Of a stretch of DNA of 50,524 nucleotides, positions 26,886-34,668 are shown piece by piece (within the stretch, counting starts at the first letter, position 1; every line of letters begins with the position of its first letter). Origin of the DNA: Gammaproteobacteria bacterium (lineage in GTDB: Bacteria; Pseudomonadota; Gammaproteobacteria; Thiotrichales; Thiotrichaceae); assembly GCA_018822845.1 (NCBI GenBank), contig JAHJJD010000099.1, positions 1 through 50,524 of the forward strand, given 5' to 3'. The position numbers and the translations under genes were made by a program. A model generated the notes under the pieces. That model was not told the DNA's origin. It did not search any database and saw only the letters and a program-made list of their open reading frames with translations.

Positions 26886-26945
26886 CTACTTCGACAGGCT
26901 TGCAAACAGCTATGGCAAACGATCCACATGACCAATAATTCCGTA
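26886..26945 (-). pseudogene. Degenerate duplicate of the cbbO 3' end
   Basis: Twenty minus-strand codons read HVDRLP, then a stop, then LFASLSK and a stop. The true CbbO C-terminus reads HVDRLPEQLP followed by VLFASLTK. At DNA level, CGATCCACATGA is shared exactly, and ACTTCG and GCAAACA on the other side also match, with a 12-15 base gap between. This is a decayed copy of the end of cbbO (or of a close CbbO/NorD relative), on the same strand, about 600 bases from the intact end at 27488. The rest of 26817-27034 shows no gene. Confidence 0.7.
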
Positions 26946-27034
26946 TCATCATACCCGGCCTGACAGAATACAAACATTCTCAAAACCTGTAGCAACATTT
27001 AAACTACGTAAATTGTTTCTGAGGTATACGTTTT

Positions 27035-27481
27035 ATGAGTCAAGCGAACACCGCTGGTGACACCATTACCGCGACGGTCGAGTTTTCTTTCCGGGGTGAG
27101 CATCACAAGCTGGTCGCGCCGATAGCGGTTGCGTATCTGACAGAGCTACTGGAAAGCGGCAATGAAGGTGCAGTCCATCGCTTGATTGCCAGTAAAAGCG
27201 GGCTGGACACTTACTCCTACGCCTACGAAGCCATGGAAATGCAGCCGATCCACTTCTCTGACCCCCAAGGCTTGATCGGTAATTTTATCGAGGATGGTGA
27301 ACTGGATGTGCAGGCTTACCTGCAAGCCTGGCAGGAAACATTATCCGCGCTGGAAAAGGATGATGCGTTACTGGCGGAAATTGCCCGCAAACACCTGCAA
27401 ATCGGGAATCTGGCCGAACATCCTGAACTGCGGAGTGCTCTCAAGGCTGCCTATCAGGCAGGCAAGGCAAGCCGGAATTAA
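27035..27481 (+). CDS. Protein of unknown function (148 aa)
   Basis: A 148-residue cytoplasmic protein I cannot assign. GAGG at 27021-27024 serves as ribosome binding site. The first half looks beta-rich (ITATVEFSFRGEHHKLVAPI), the second is mainly alpha-helical and acidic (EIARKHLQIGNLAEHPELRSALKAAY). There is no cysteine, signal peptide or membrane segment. It points toward cbbO with only six bases between the two stops, and it lies between the intact cbbO end and a decayed copy of that end. This suggests that it arrived in, or was shifted by, a rearrangement. A link to RuBisCO is only positional. Confidence 0.7.
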   Translation: MSQANTAGDTITATVEFSFRGEHHKLVAPIAVAYLTELLESGNEGAVHRLIASKSGLDTYSYAYEAMEMQPIHFSDPQGLIGNFIEDGELDVQAYLQAWQETLSALEKDDALLAEIARKHLQIGNLAEHPELRSALKAAYQAGKASRN

Positions 27482-27489
27482 TCCGGCTT
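27469..27489. terminator. Shared hairpin over the convergent gene ends
   Basis: Perfect 8-bp stem AAGCCGGA (27469-27476) / TCCGGCTT (27482-27489), loop ATTAA, covering the stops of the 148-aa gene and of cbbO. There is no clear T-run, so termination is likely weak or Rho-assisted; mRNA end protection is another option. Confidence 0.5.
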
Positions 27490-29827
27490 ACTTCGTTAAA
27501 CTCGCAAACAACACTGGCAACTGCTCCGGCAACCGATCCACATGATCAATGACCGTGTAGTTGTTCTGCCCGAAAATCCGCTTCACATAATCATCCGCGT
27601 GCGGGTCGAGTGTCAGGCAATACGTCTGCACGCCTTGCGTATACAACTCCTCCACCGCCTTCTTGGTGTCGAAGCGCAGGTGCTGCGGATCACGCTCGTC
27701 AATGTCGGCAGGTTCGCCATCCGTCACCAGCAGGATCAGCTTGCGGCGTTCAGGTTGCTTGTGCAAATGATGGGCAGCATGACGCAAAGCCGCACCCATC
27801 CGGGTAGAAAGCCCGCCCTTCATCCCCGCCAGCCGCGAACGTGCTTCATCATCGAAGTGCTGGTTGAAATCCTTCAGGCGGTAATACTGCACATCATGAC
27901 GCCCGTCGGAAGCGAAACCGTGAATCGCGTAAGGGTCGCCGATGCCCTCAATCGCCGTCGCCACCAGCGTGGAGGCTTCACGGGTCAGTTGCAGCACACT
28001 CTTGTCGGAACCCTTCATCGGCTCATTGGTGGACTCGGATAAATCCAGCAGCACCACCACCGCCAGATCGCGGCTTTTCAGCACATTACGCATGGTGATG
28101 CGCGGATTCGGCTGCTCACCCATACGGATGGAAATCATCGCATCGACCGCCGCATTGATGTCGACTTCATCACCGTCTTCCAGCCCGCGCTGGCGCTGTA
28201 CGCCCTCCGGGGTCAGCAGGTCGATGATCTGCTTGATGCGGTGCGCGACCGGGCGGTAGGCGTCAACGATGGCGCGGATGTCATCCGGGTCGCCCTTTTT
28301 CTGCCGACGCTCATACACCGTCACCCAATCCGGGCGATGCAACTGAATGTGGTAATCCCACTCGTGGTAGTGGAACGGCTCGGAAACCGGCTCCTTGCCC
28401 CACATGTCGTTGAAACTGGCGGTGTTTTCCAGATCGTCCTCGTAGGGGTACATCTCGGTGGCACACGTCCAGATTTCCTGCGCGTCATCGCCTGCCAGTT
28501 CGCAATCAACCTCATTGGCCATTTCGATCACGCTGACCTGCTTGCGCACCTGCCGCTGGCTGGCCGGAACGTACTCGAAACCGACATCCCAGCTCAGTTC
28601 CTCGAATTCCCACACGAAGCGGTTATCGTCGCGGTACGGGATACGGATACGCTCCAGAATGCGTAAACTTGGCACTTCGCGGCGAGTTGAGAACAGGTTG
28701 AACAGCTCCATCCCCAGCAGCCAGGAGAAATGCGGATCGTCCTGCCGCCCGGCGATATTGGCGTGGAAACTGTCGGCGAAACGGTTGATTTGCACATCAT
28801 CGGCCCGCACGGAGGCATCCAGCAGCATCAGCGCCACATGCTCCAGCACTTTCATGGTCGGGTGTTCGACATTGCCTTCGTAGTCAACGGTCAGCAGGCG
28901 CGTCCACAAGGTTTTCAGGCCGGGGAAAGCCTGCACTGCCTTGTATTCCACCCGCGCATCTTCCATAAAGCCGATGAAAAACATCTGTGCCGGGCTGAGC
29001 TGCTCCGCAGAAATCGCTGCATTCGTATACATCAGGTGCGAAGCCATGTGCGCGGCAGTAGCGCGATACAATTCCAGCCCCGGAATATCGCCGATGTCAT
29101 CGACCGCATCCGGCATGTGGAAAATGCGGTGTTCGATGTACGGGCGAAAATCGGTGTAATCCGCCCCCGTCGGGCGCAGGAAGAAATCGCGCGCCCACAA
29201 TGCCCGCAGATAGAAGTTCAGTTTGCGCTGGGTCTTGACGAACAACACCCCACGGCGTTCTTTCTGCAAGGTAGCGCGGCTATCCGCCGATTCCAGATCG
29301 AAATACTTGGTCAGGTTATTGAAATCACGCCGATAGGCTTGCGCCCCAAAATTGGCCCAGCGCCGCAAACCACTCAGGGTGAGTTTGGAAAGCAATTCAT
29401 CCATGTGGTTCAGCATCGGGCGCAAGCCGCGTGCCGCTGTCGAGGAAAACTGGTGAATAAACGTCAGGTAGCCACGCACCAGTTCCGCATCGCCAAGGTG
29501 GCGGGAGGCAGTAGGCAGGCTGGCGAGCATCAGGGTAATGACTTCGCCCGACACCATCGACGACAGTTTCATCGCGGACGTGACCACATCGGGGATAATG
29601 TCTTCGCCGCATTCTTTGGCAACAGCGGGCATTTCCTGCAAGTAGGTGATGATCAGCTCTTTACCGCGCCCCAGCTTCTGGATGGCTTTGGCACCGTCCA
29701 GATAATCCTGCAATCCGGCAGGCGACATTACCCGTGTGGCTTCCTGATAGGAACCATCCAGTACGTCATGAACTTCTGGGGTCAGTTTTTCCAGAAACTC
29801 GCGGTATTCCTCAAGATGAATTGCCAT
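27488..29827 (-). CDS. cbbO: RuBisCO activation protein CbbO (VWA domain)
   Basis: CbbO is the adaptor of the CbbQ motor. It docks on RuBisCO and lets the AAA+ ring pull on the enzyme to release inhibitory sugar phosphates. The 779-residue protein has a long alpha-helical N-terminal part and a C-terminal von Willebrand A domain. That domain carries the metal site VVLLDLSESTN (DxSxS starting at D595), GLSTRMGAAL and LLVTDGEPADID. The same family includes NorD, but the neighbours cbbQ, cbbS and cbbL identify it as CbbO. It is the last gene of the cbb operon. A decayed copy of its tail lies about 600 bases downstream. Confidence 0.93.
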   Translation of the reverse strand: MAIHLEEYREFLEKLTPEVHDVLDGSYQEATRVMSPAGLQDYLDGAKAIQKLGRGKELIITYLQEMPAVAKECGEDIIPDVVTSAMKLSSMVSGEVITLMLASLPTASRHLGDAELVRGYLTFIHQFSSTAARGLRPMLNHMDELLSKLTLSGLRRWANFGAQAYRRDFNNLTKYFDLESADSRATLQKERRGVLFVKTQRKLNFYLRALWARDFFLRPTGADYTDFRPYIEHRIFHMPDAVDDIGDIPGLELYRATAAHMASHLMYTNAAISAEQLSPAQMFFIGFMEDARVEYKAVQAFPGLKTLWTRLLTVDYEGNVEHPTMKVLEHVALMLLDASVRADDVQINRFADSFHANIAGRQDDPHFSWLLGMELFNLFSTRREVPSLRILERIRIPYRDDNRFVWEFEELSWDVGFEYVPASQRQVRKQVSVIEMANEVDCELAGDDAQEIWTCATEMYPYEDDLENTASFNDMWGKEPVSEPFHYHEWDYHIQLHRPDWVTVYERRQKKGDPDDIRAIVDAYRPVAHRIKQIIDLLTPEGVQRQRGLEDGDEVDINAAVDAMISIRMGEQPNPRITMRNVLKSRDLAVVVLLDLSESTNEPMKGSDKSVLQLTREASTLVATAIEGIGDPYAIHGFASDGRHDVQYYRLKDFNQHFDDEARSRLAGMKGGLSTRMGAALRHAAHHLHKQPERRKLILLVTDGEPADIDERDPQHLRFDTKKAVEELYTQGVQTYCLTLDPHADDYVKRIFGQNNYTVIDHVDRLPEQLPVLFASLTK

Positions 29828-29854
29828 AGTTGCTACCTGTTTCCGAAATTACCC

Positions 29855-30667
29855 TCACCCGAAGAACGTCTGCACCGCCGCATTCAGCGTATCCCGCATA
29901 TCCGGGTCGTCGGTCAACGGTGTCACCATCGTCATGGTGCAAGCAGCGTGGGGCGCAATGCCCTTGCCGATCAATTGCCCTGCGTACACCAGCAAACGGG
30001 TGGAAATGCCTTCATCCAGACCATGCCCTTTGAGGTTACGCGCCCGATGCGCAATCTGTACCAGCTTGGCAGCCGTCTTTTCATCCACGCCGGATTCTTT
30101 GGCGACAATCGCCACTTCAATCGCTTCACGCGGATAGTCAAAATCCAGTGCGCCGAAACGTTGCTTGGTGGATTGTTTCAAATCCTTCATCAGGCTCTGG
30201 TAACCGGGGTTGTAAGAAATCACCAACTGGAAATCGGGGTGCGCTTCGATCAGCTCGCCTTTTTTGTCCAGCGGTAAACTACGGCGGTGGTCGGTCAAGG
30301 GGTGGATAACGACGGTGGTATCTTGGCGTGCTTCGACCACTTCATCCAGATAGCAAATGGCACCGATGCGAGCAGCGGTTGCCAGCGGCCCGTCTTGCCA
30401 TTTTGTGCCATCCTTGTCGAGCAGGAAACGCCCCACGAGGTCAGAAGCGGTCATGTCTTCGTTACACGCCACCGTGATCAGTGGGCGCTTTAACCGCCAT
30501 GCCATGTGTTCGACGAAACGGGATTTGCCGCAACCGGTCGGGCCTTTGAGCATCATCGGCATCCGTGCGCTGTACGCGGCTTCGTAGAGCGCGATTTCGT
30601 CGCCAACCGCTTCGTAATAGGGTTCGTGTTTAACGATGTATTGGTTTGGGTCAACGGATGCAGACAT
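29855..30667 (-). CDS. cbbQ: RuBisCO activase CbbQ (MoxR-type AAA+ ATPase)
   Basis: CbbQ forms hexameric AAA+ rings that, with CbbO, restore inhibited form I RuBisCO. The 270-residue protein has Walker A GPTGCGKS (42-49), Walker B within [10 protein letters not shown] (about residues 112-121), the sensor-1 Asn in [13 protein letters not shown], and an arginine-rich lid. Length and the [13 protein letters not shown] region match CbbQ/NorQ. Position between cbbS and cbbO decides for CbbQ. The 27-base gap to cbbO suggests a common transcript. Confidence 0.95.
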   Translation of the reverse strand: MSASVDPNQYIVKHEPYYEAVGDEIALYEAAYSARMPMMLKGPTGCGKSRFVEHMAWRLKRPLITVACNEDMTASDLVGRFLLDKDGTKWQDGPLATAARIGAICYLDEVVEARQDTTVVIHPLTDHRRSLPLDKKGELIEAHPDFQLVISYNPGYQSLMKDLKQSTKQRFGALDFDYPREAIEVAIVAKESGVDEKTAAKLVQIAHRARNLKGHGLDEGISTRLLVYAGQLIGKGIAPHAACTMTMVTPLTDDPDMRDTLNAAVQTFFG

Positions 30668-30697
30668 GGCTAATCCTCTTGCAAATCGGTGAAGTTT

Positions 30698-31012
30698 TTA
30701 ATCTTCGTAGTCGGTTTCGTGTTCGCCCGACCAGCCTGCCGCGCGTGCCTGGGCAATCGCGGCATCGTGAATGTGTTGGTGGCGTGCTGCCAACTCAGGG
30801 GGAAGGCGGCTGACCAGACAGCCGTATTTGTCCCACTCGGCATTGACCTTTTGTAGCAAGGCGTCAATCCCGGCCAGGTTCCAGTTTTGACAGGTTTCAG
30901 TTTCGGGGATCAGACCAAAGACCCACGCATCGCGGATAATCTTGCCGATAGTGGTCATGCCACCGTTGATGTCGTTGTCGATGCCGATGTAGCGGTCGGG
31001 TTTTTTGTTCAT
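30698..31012 (-). CDS. Unrecognised protein encoded between cbbS and cbbQ
   Basis: A 104-residue protein starting at ATG 31012 with an excellent ribosome binding site (AAGGAG, nine bases upstream); the frame extends further upstream to 31045, but that ATG lies next to the repeat and lacks a site. It is soluble and mixed alpha/beta, with RYIGIDNDINGGMTTIGKI near the start, a LIPETETCQNWNLAGIDAL stretch in the middle and an acidic end (HETDYED). I do not recognise a characterised family. It lies in the cbbLS-QO operon 30 bases before cbbQ, so a role in RuBisCO assembly or activation is a fair inference, not a demonstrated one. Confidence 0.75.
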   Translation of the reverse strand: MNKKPDRYIGIDNDINGGMTTIGKIIRDAWVFGLIPETETCQNWNLAGIDALLQKVNAEWDKYGCLVSRLPPELAARHQHIHDAAIAQARAAGWSGEHETDYED

Positions 31013-31036
31013 GAAACAGTACTCCTTGTGGAAGAA

Positions 31037-31137
31037 ACCCCTCACCCCCCAGCCCCCTCTCCCTCAAGGGGCGAGGGGGAGCAAGAAAGAGGGTTTAGCC
31101 CCTCTCCCCTTGAGGGAGAAGGGGTGGGGTGAGGGGT
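31037..31137. repeat. Double REP-like palindromic repeat between cbbS and the next gene
   Basis: A 101-bp element flanked by a perfect inverted repeat ACCCCTCACCCC (31037-31048) / GGGGTGAGGGGT (31126-31137). It contains two inner GC-rich hairpins made of CCCTCTCCC and CTTGAGGG-type blocks. The same CCCTCACCCC-CCCCTCTCCC pattern occurs once more at 40999-41035. It begins three bases after the cbbS stop, so it could stabilise the cbbLS part of the mRNA against 3' decay or attenuate transcription of the downstream genes. Confidence 0.75.
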
Positions 31138-31140
31138 AAT

Positions 31141-31497
31141 TTAAACCGTCTTGCCGCGATAAATAACCATCGAAGCACCGGCACACTGTGCGTAGTTATC
31201 CAGACCCAGCAAACGCACGTGGTTGTTCGGATGTGCTGCATGGCAGTTTTCGAGTTCAGCCAGGATGTTGTCGACGTTGGTTTCACCGAACATCGGCAGT
31301 TTCCACATATACCAGTAGCTGCCGGAAGCATTTTCTGGCTCCGTGTGTTCGATAGACGGATTCCAGCCCTTGTTAACGATGTACTGGATCTGCTTGCGCG
31401 TTTGTTCCGCATCCATCGCTGGCAAATAAGAGAAAGTTTCAAACTTGCGGCTGTCAGCATTGCTCAAGCTTGATTTGTAGTCTTGCATATCACTCAT
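31141..31497 (-). CDS. cbbS: RuBisCO small subunit (form IA)
   Basis: The small subunit caps the L8S8 enzyme. The 118-residue length fits bacterial form IA. Typical features are [19 protein letters not shown] near the start, [22 protein letters not shown](KLP) around residues 44-67 with the aromatic YWYMWKLP core, and the C-terminal LGLDNYAQ and SMVIYRG. It follows cbbL by 33 bases. It is encoded with cbbQ/cbbO rather than carboxysome shell genes, so it belongs to the non-carboxysomal IAq type by context. Confidence 0.97.
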   Translation of the reverse strand: MSDMQDYKSSLSNADSRKFETFSYLPAMDAEQTRKQIQYIVNKGWNPSIEHTEPENASGSYWYMWKLPMFGETNVDNILAELENCHAAHPNNHVRLLGLDNYAQCAGASMVIYRGKTV

Positions 31498-31530
31498 GTG
31501 ATCTACTCCTGAATAATTTTAAAGAATCAA

Positions 31531-32952
31531 TTACTTGTGCGAAACGTCAAGTTTATCCACGGTGTCGAACTCGAACTTGATTTCTTTCCAGGTTTCCATG
31601 GCGATTTTCAGTTCAGGGCTGGACTTCGCGGCGTTGATAAGGATGTCCTTACCTTCTTTCTCGATTTCACGCCCGCAGTTACGCGCTTCGACGCAAGCCT
31701 CAACTGCGACGCGGTTGGCTGCTGCGCCCGCAGCATTGCCCCACGGGTGACCCAGTGTGCCGCCGCCGAATTGCAGGACGGAATCATCACCGAAGATGTT
31801 GACCAGCGCAGGCATGTGCCAGACGTGGATACCACCGGAAGCCACCGGCAATACGCCCGGCATGGAACCCCAGTCCTGATCGAAGAAGATACCCCGTGAA
31901 CGGTCTTCCTTGATGAAGCTGTCGCGCATGATGTCGATCCACCCCAGGGTCGCGTCGCGGTCGCCTTCCAGCTTGCCCACCACCGTACCGGAGTGCAGGT
32001 GGTCACCGCCGGACAGACGCAAAATCTTGGTCAGCACCCGGAAGTGGATACCGTGGTGTGGGTTGCGGTCGAGTACCGCGTGCATCGCACGGTGAATGTG
32101 CAGCAACATGCCATTGTTTTGGCACCATTGCGCCAACTGGGTGTTCGCCGCCCAACCGCCAGTGATGTAGTCGTGCATGATGATCGGCGCACCGATTTCT
32201 TTCGCATATTCTGCACGGCGCATCATTTCGTCAGCAGTTGGTGCAGTAACGTTCAGGTAGTGACCTTTGCGTTCGCCGGTTTCGGCTTCGGCTTTGTGGA
32301 TAGCTTCCATTACGAAGTCGAAACGGTGTCTCCAACGCATGAACGGCTGGCTGTTGACGTTTTCGTCGTCCTTGGTGAAATCCAGACCGCCGCGCAGACC
32401 TTCGTAGCAGGCACGCCCGTAGTTTTTCGCTGAAAGACCCAGTTTCGGCTTGATGGTGCAACCCAGCAGCGGACGACCGTACTTGTTGAGGATGTCGCGT
32501 TCCACCTGAATACCTTGTGGCGGGCCGTTGCAAGTCATGACGTAAGCAATCGGGAAGCGGATATCTTCCAGACGCAGTGCACGCAATGCCTTGAAGCCGA
32601 ATACGTTACCGACCAGCGAGGTCATGACGTTAACGACGGAACCTTCTTCAAACAGGTCAATCGGGTAAGCCACGAAAGCGTAGAAGCAGGTGTCATCGCC
32701 CGGTACGTCTTCAATCGCGTAAGCGCGGCCTTTGTAATAGTCCAAGTCGGTCAGCAGGTCAGTCCAAACGGTCGTCCAGGTGCCGGTGGACGATTCTGCG
32801 GCTACTGCTGCGGCGACTTCTTCACGCGGTACGCCTGGCTGCGGGGTAACTTTGAAGCAAGCCAGAATATCCGTATCTTTCGGGGTATAATCCGGCATCC
32901 AGTAGGTTTCGCGGTATTCCTTAACGCCCGCACTGTAGTTTTTAACTGCCAT
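31531..32952 (-). CDS. cbbL: RuBisCO large subunit (form IA)
   Basis: The catalytic subunit of ribulose-1,5-bisphosphate carboxylase fixes CO2 in the Calvin cycle. The 473-residue protein contains all key motifs: TIKPKLGLS (first catalytic Lys), [17 protein letters not shown] (the Lys carbamylated for activation, with the metal-binding Asp and Glu), HIHRAMHA, the flexible loop-6 VVGKLEGD, and GGIHVWHMP. The start [17 protein letters not shown] is the form I type. A good GGAGG precedes the start. The divergent cbbR and an inverted repeat between them point to LysR-type control. Confidence 0.99.
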   Translation of the reverse strand: MAVKNYSAGVKEYRETYWMPDYTPKDTDILACFKVTPQPGVPREEVAAAVAAESSTGTWTTVWTDLLTDLDYYKGRAYAIEDVPGDDTCFYAFVAYPIDLFEEGSVVNVMTSLVGNVFGFKALRALRLEDIRFPIAYVMTCNGPPQGIQVERDILNKYGRPLLGCTIKPKLGLSAKNYGRACYEGLRGGLDFTKDDENVNSQPFMRWRHRFDFVMEAIHKAEAETGERKGHYLNVTAPTADEMMRRAEYAKEIGAPIIMHDYITGGWAANTQLAQWCQNNGMLLHIHRAMHAVLDRNPHHGIHFRVLTKILRLSGGDHLHSGTVVGKLEGDRDATLGWIDIMRDSFIKEDRSRGIFFDQDWGSMPGVLPVASGGIHVWHMPALVNIFGDDSVLQFGGGTLGHPWGNAAGAAANRVAVEACVEARNCGREIEKEGKDILINAAKSSPELKIAMETWKEIKFEFDTVDKLDVSHK

Positions 32953-33039
32953 GAAGTTCCTCCAACGAGGTTAATTGAAAGGTTGTTTTTTCACCAACCA
33001 TGAAAGTTGATGAATTTAGTATGGCAAAGAGTAAGTATA

Positions 33040-33052
33040 ATTGAAACTCAAT
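33040..33052. promoter_or_regulatory. Putative CbbR operator in the cbbL/cbbR intergenic region
   Basis: A 13-bp inverted repeat ATTGA-AAC-TCAAT lies midway between the divergent cbbL and cbbR starts, the usual place of a LysR-type recall site that serves both genes. The symmetry is seen directly; binding by CbbR is inferred. The flanks are AT-rich as in a promoter region. Confidence 0.5.
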
Positions 33053-33099
33053 AGTTGCCCGGTTAAAAATAAGAAAACCTGATGTTTAGAGGAGCCACA

Positions 33100-34014
33100 A
33101 TGCACCTGTCACTACGCCAGATACGAATATTTGAAGCCGTCGCCCAGTACGAGAGTTACACGCGCGCGGCAGAAAAACTGCACATGACCCAACCAGCAGT
33201 ATCCATGCAAATCAAACAGATGGAAGAAGACAGCGGACTTGCGTTGTTCGAGCGTCAGGGCAAGCGCATGTGTCTGACCAAAACCGGGCAGGACTTGCAG
33301 CACCACGCCAGTCAGGTATTACAGGCATACAATGACCTGCTGGTAGCAATGGAGGAAAGCAAAGGAATCAGGGGTGGACATCTGGTAGTGTCGGTCGCAA
33401 CGACAGCAAATTATTTCGTCACGCAGTTATTGGCAGAATTTTCACGCAAGTACACGGGCATCAACGTCACACTGGACGTCACCAACCGCCATACCTTGCT
33501 CGATCAGCTCGAAAATCATGAGCCGGATATGGTCATCATGGGTGAGCCTCCCAAAGGCTACAACCTGCAATCAGAACGCCTGATGGAAAACCCGCTGGTT
33601 GTGATTGCCGCCCTCAACCACCCTTTCGCTCAGCAACAAAAAAAGCTGACACTGGATGAAGTGCTGACAGAACGTTTCATTATCCGCGAGAAAGGCTCCG
33701 GTACCCGTAGTGCCATTGAACGCCATATCCAGAAATTCAGGAAAACCTGTAGCTCCACGCTGGAAATGCGCAGCAATGAAACCATCAAACATGCGGTGGA
33801 AGCGGGGCTGGGGCTGGGGATCGTTTCCCTGCACACCATCCAGCCAGAGCTTGATAGCGGGCGGCTGACCTTATTGAATGTGGAACATTTCCCGATCCGC
33901 CGTCACTGGCACATTGTCATGCGCAAGGGTAAACGCCTGTCACCCATCGCCAATGAATTCAAACGGTTCGTCATGGCCGAAGCCCCTGGGTTCGTCCAGA
34001 AAAAAGCTGATTAA
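33100..34014 (+). CDS. cbbR: LysR-type transcriptional regulator CbbR
   Basis: CbbR activates Calvin-cycle operons in response to metabolites such as RuBP or NADPH. The 304-residue protein starts at ATG 33100 with AGAGGAG eight bases upstream. It has the LysR winged-helix motif (SLRQIRIFEAVAQYESYTRAAEKL, residues about 3-26, with MTQPAVSMQIKQ after it) and the periplasmic-binding-like effector domain from about residue 90. Divergent placement next to cbbL is the strongest reason for the CbbR name. Confidence 0.95.
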   Translation: MHLSLRQIRIFEAVAQYESYTRAAEKLHMTQPAVSMQIKQMEEDSGLALFERQGKRMCLTKTGQDLQHHASQVLQAYNDLLVAMEESKGIRGGHLVVSVATTANYFVTQLLAEFSRKYTGINVTLDVTNRHTLLDQLENHEPDMVIMGEPPKGYNLQSERLMENPLVVIAALNHPFAQQQKKLTLDEVLTERFIIREKGSGTRSAIERHIQKFRKTCSSTLEMRSNETIKHAVEAGLGLGIVSLHTIQPELDSGRLTLLNVEHFPIRRHWHIVMRKGKRLSPIANEFKRFVMAEAPGFVQKKAD

Positions 34015-34019
34015 CGGGG

Positions 34020-34035
34020 TACTACTTCCGTGGTA
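34020..34035. promoter_or_regulatory. Candidate NarL 7-2-7 site upstream of mog
   Basis: TACTACT-TC-CGTGGTA: the first heptamer fits the NarL consensus TACYNMT fully, and the second, read on the other strand as TACCACG, fits six of seven. It lies 83 bases before the mog start and just past the cbbR stop. A separate 16-bp palindrome (ACTATT-GCAA-AATAGT, 34090-34105) lies 12 bases before the mog ATG. Confidence 0.55.
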
Positions 34036-34117
34036 GGGCCAGCTACTGCAACAGTGCAATTGTCCTTTCGCATCAAACTGCTACACTCAACTATTGCAAA
34101 ATAGTCATGTGGTAATC

Positions 34118-34651
34118 ATGGAAACAATCAAAATCGGCATCATTACTGCTTCTGACCGCGCGAGCGCTGGCATTTACGAAGACATTTCCGGCAAGGCCAT
34201 ACTGGAAACCTTGCAGGCTTACCTGCTTTCAACATTTGAAGCTGTGTATCGTTGCATTCCGGATAATCAGGGTGACATTGAAAATGCCCTGGTTGACCTG
34301 GCTGACCAGCAAGGTTGTTGCCTGATTGTAACAACTGGCGGTACGGGCCCGGCGAAGCGCGACGTAACGCCCGAGGCAACCGAACAAGTATGTGAAAAGA
34401 TGATGCCTGGCTTTGGTGAGCTGATGCGTCAGGTCAGTCTGAAGTATGTACCAACTGCCATACTTTCACGGCAAACAGCAGGTATTCGCGGGAAATCACT
34501 GATTCTGAACCTGCCAGGGAAACCCTCCTCAATCCGGGAATGCCTGGATGCTGTGTTTCCGGCCATCCCCTATTGCATTGACCTGCTGGAAGGGCCTTAT
34601 CTGGAATGCAACGAGCAAGTCATCAAGGCTTTCCGTCCAGCACAACGCTGA
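34118..34651 (+). CDS. mog: Molybdopterin adenylyltransferase Mog
   Basis: Mog adenylates molybdopterin before MoeA inserts molybdenum. The 177-residue protein follows E. coli Mog closely: IGIITASDRASAGIYED at the start, TTGGTGPAKRDVTPEAT in the active site, MPGFGELMRQVSLKYVPTAILSRQ, and the ILNLPGKPSSIRECL loop, with PYCIDLLEGPYLE at the end. It is somewhat shorter at the C-terminus. It supplies cofactor for NarG encoded downstream. The CBS-domain gene follows after 17 bases, so they may share a transcript. Confidence 0.95.
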   Translation: METIKIGIITASDRASAGIYEDISGKAILETLQAYLLSTFEAVYRCIPDNQGDIENALVDLADQQGCCLIVTTGGTGPAKRDVTPEATEQVCEKMMPGFGELMRQVSLKYVPTAILSRQTAGIRGKSLILNLPGKPSSIRECLDAVFPAIPYCIDLLEGPYLECNEQVIKAFRPAQR

Positions 34652-34668
34652 AATCACAGGGGTCAGCC

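Noticed and set aside
29850-29868. CCCTCACCC at the end of cbbQ as a further REP-like copy
   Set aside because: Only a 9-base match without the palindromic partner; chance is sufficient.
28730-30277. Plus-strand open frame of 515 codons opposite cbbO and cbbQ
   Set aside because: Shadow of the CbbO and CbbQ coding strands; no protein family recognisable.
34060-34080. TTGTC-(7)-ATCAA upstream of mog as an FNR box
   Set aside because: Spacing between half-sites is seven rather than four and one half-site is imperfect.
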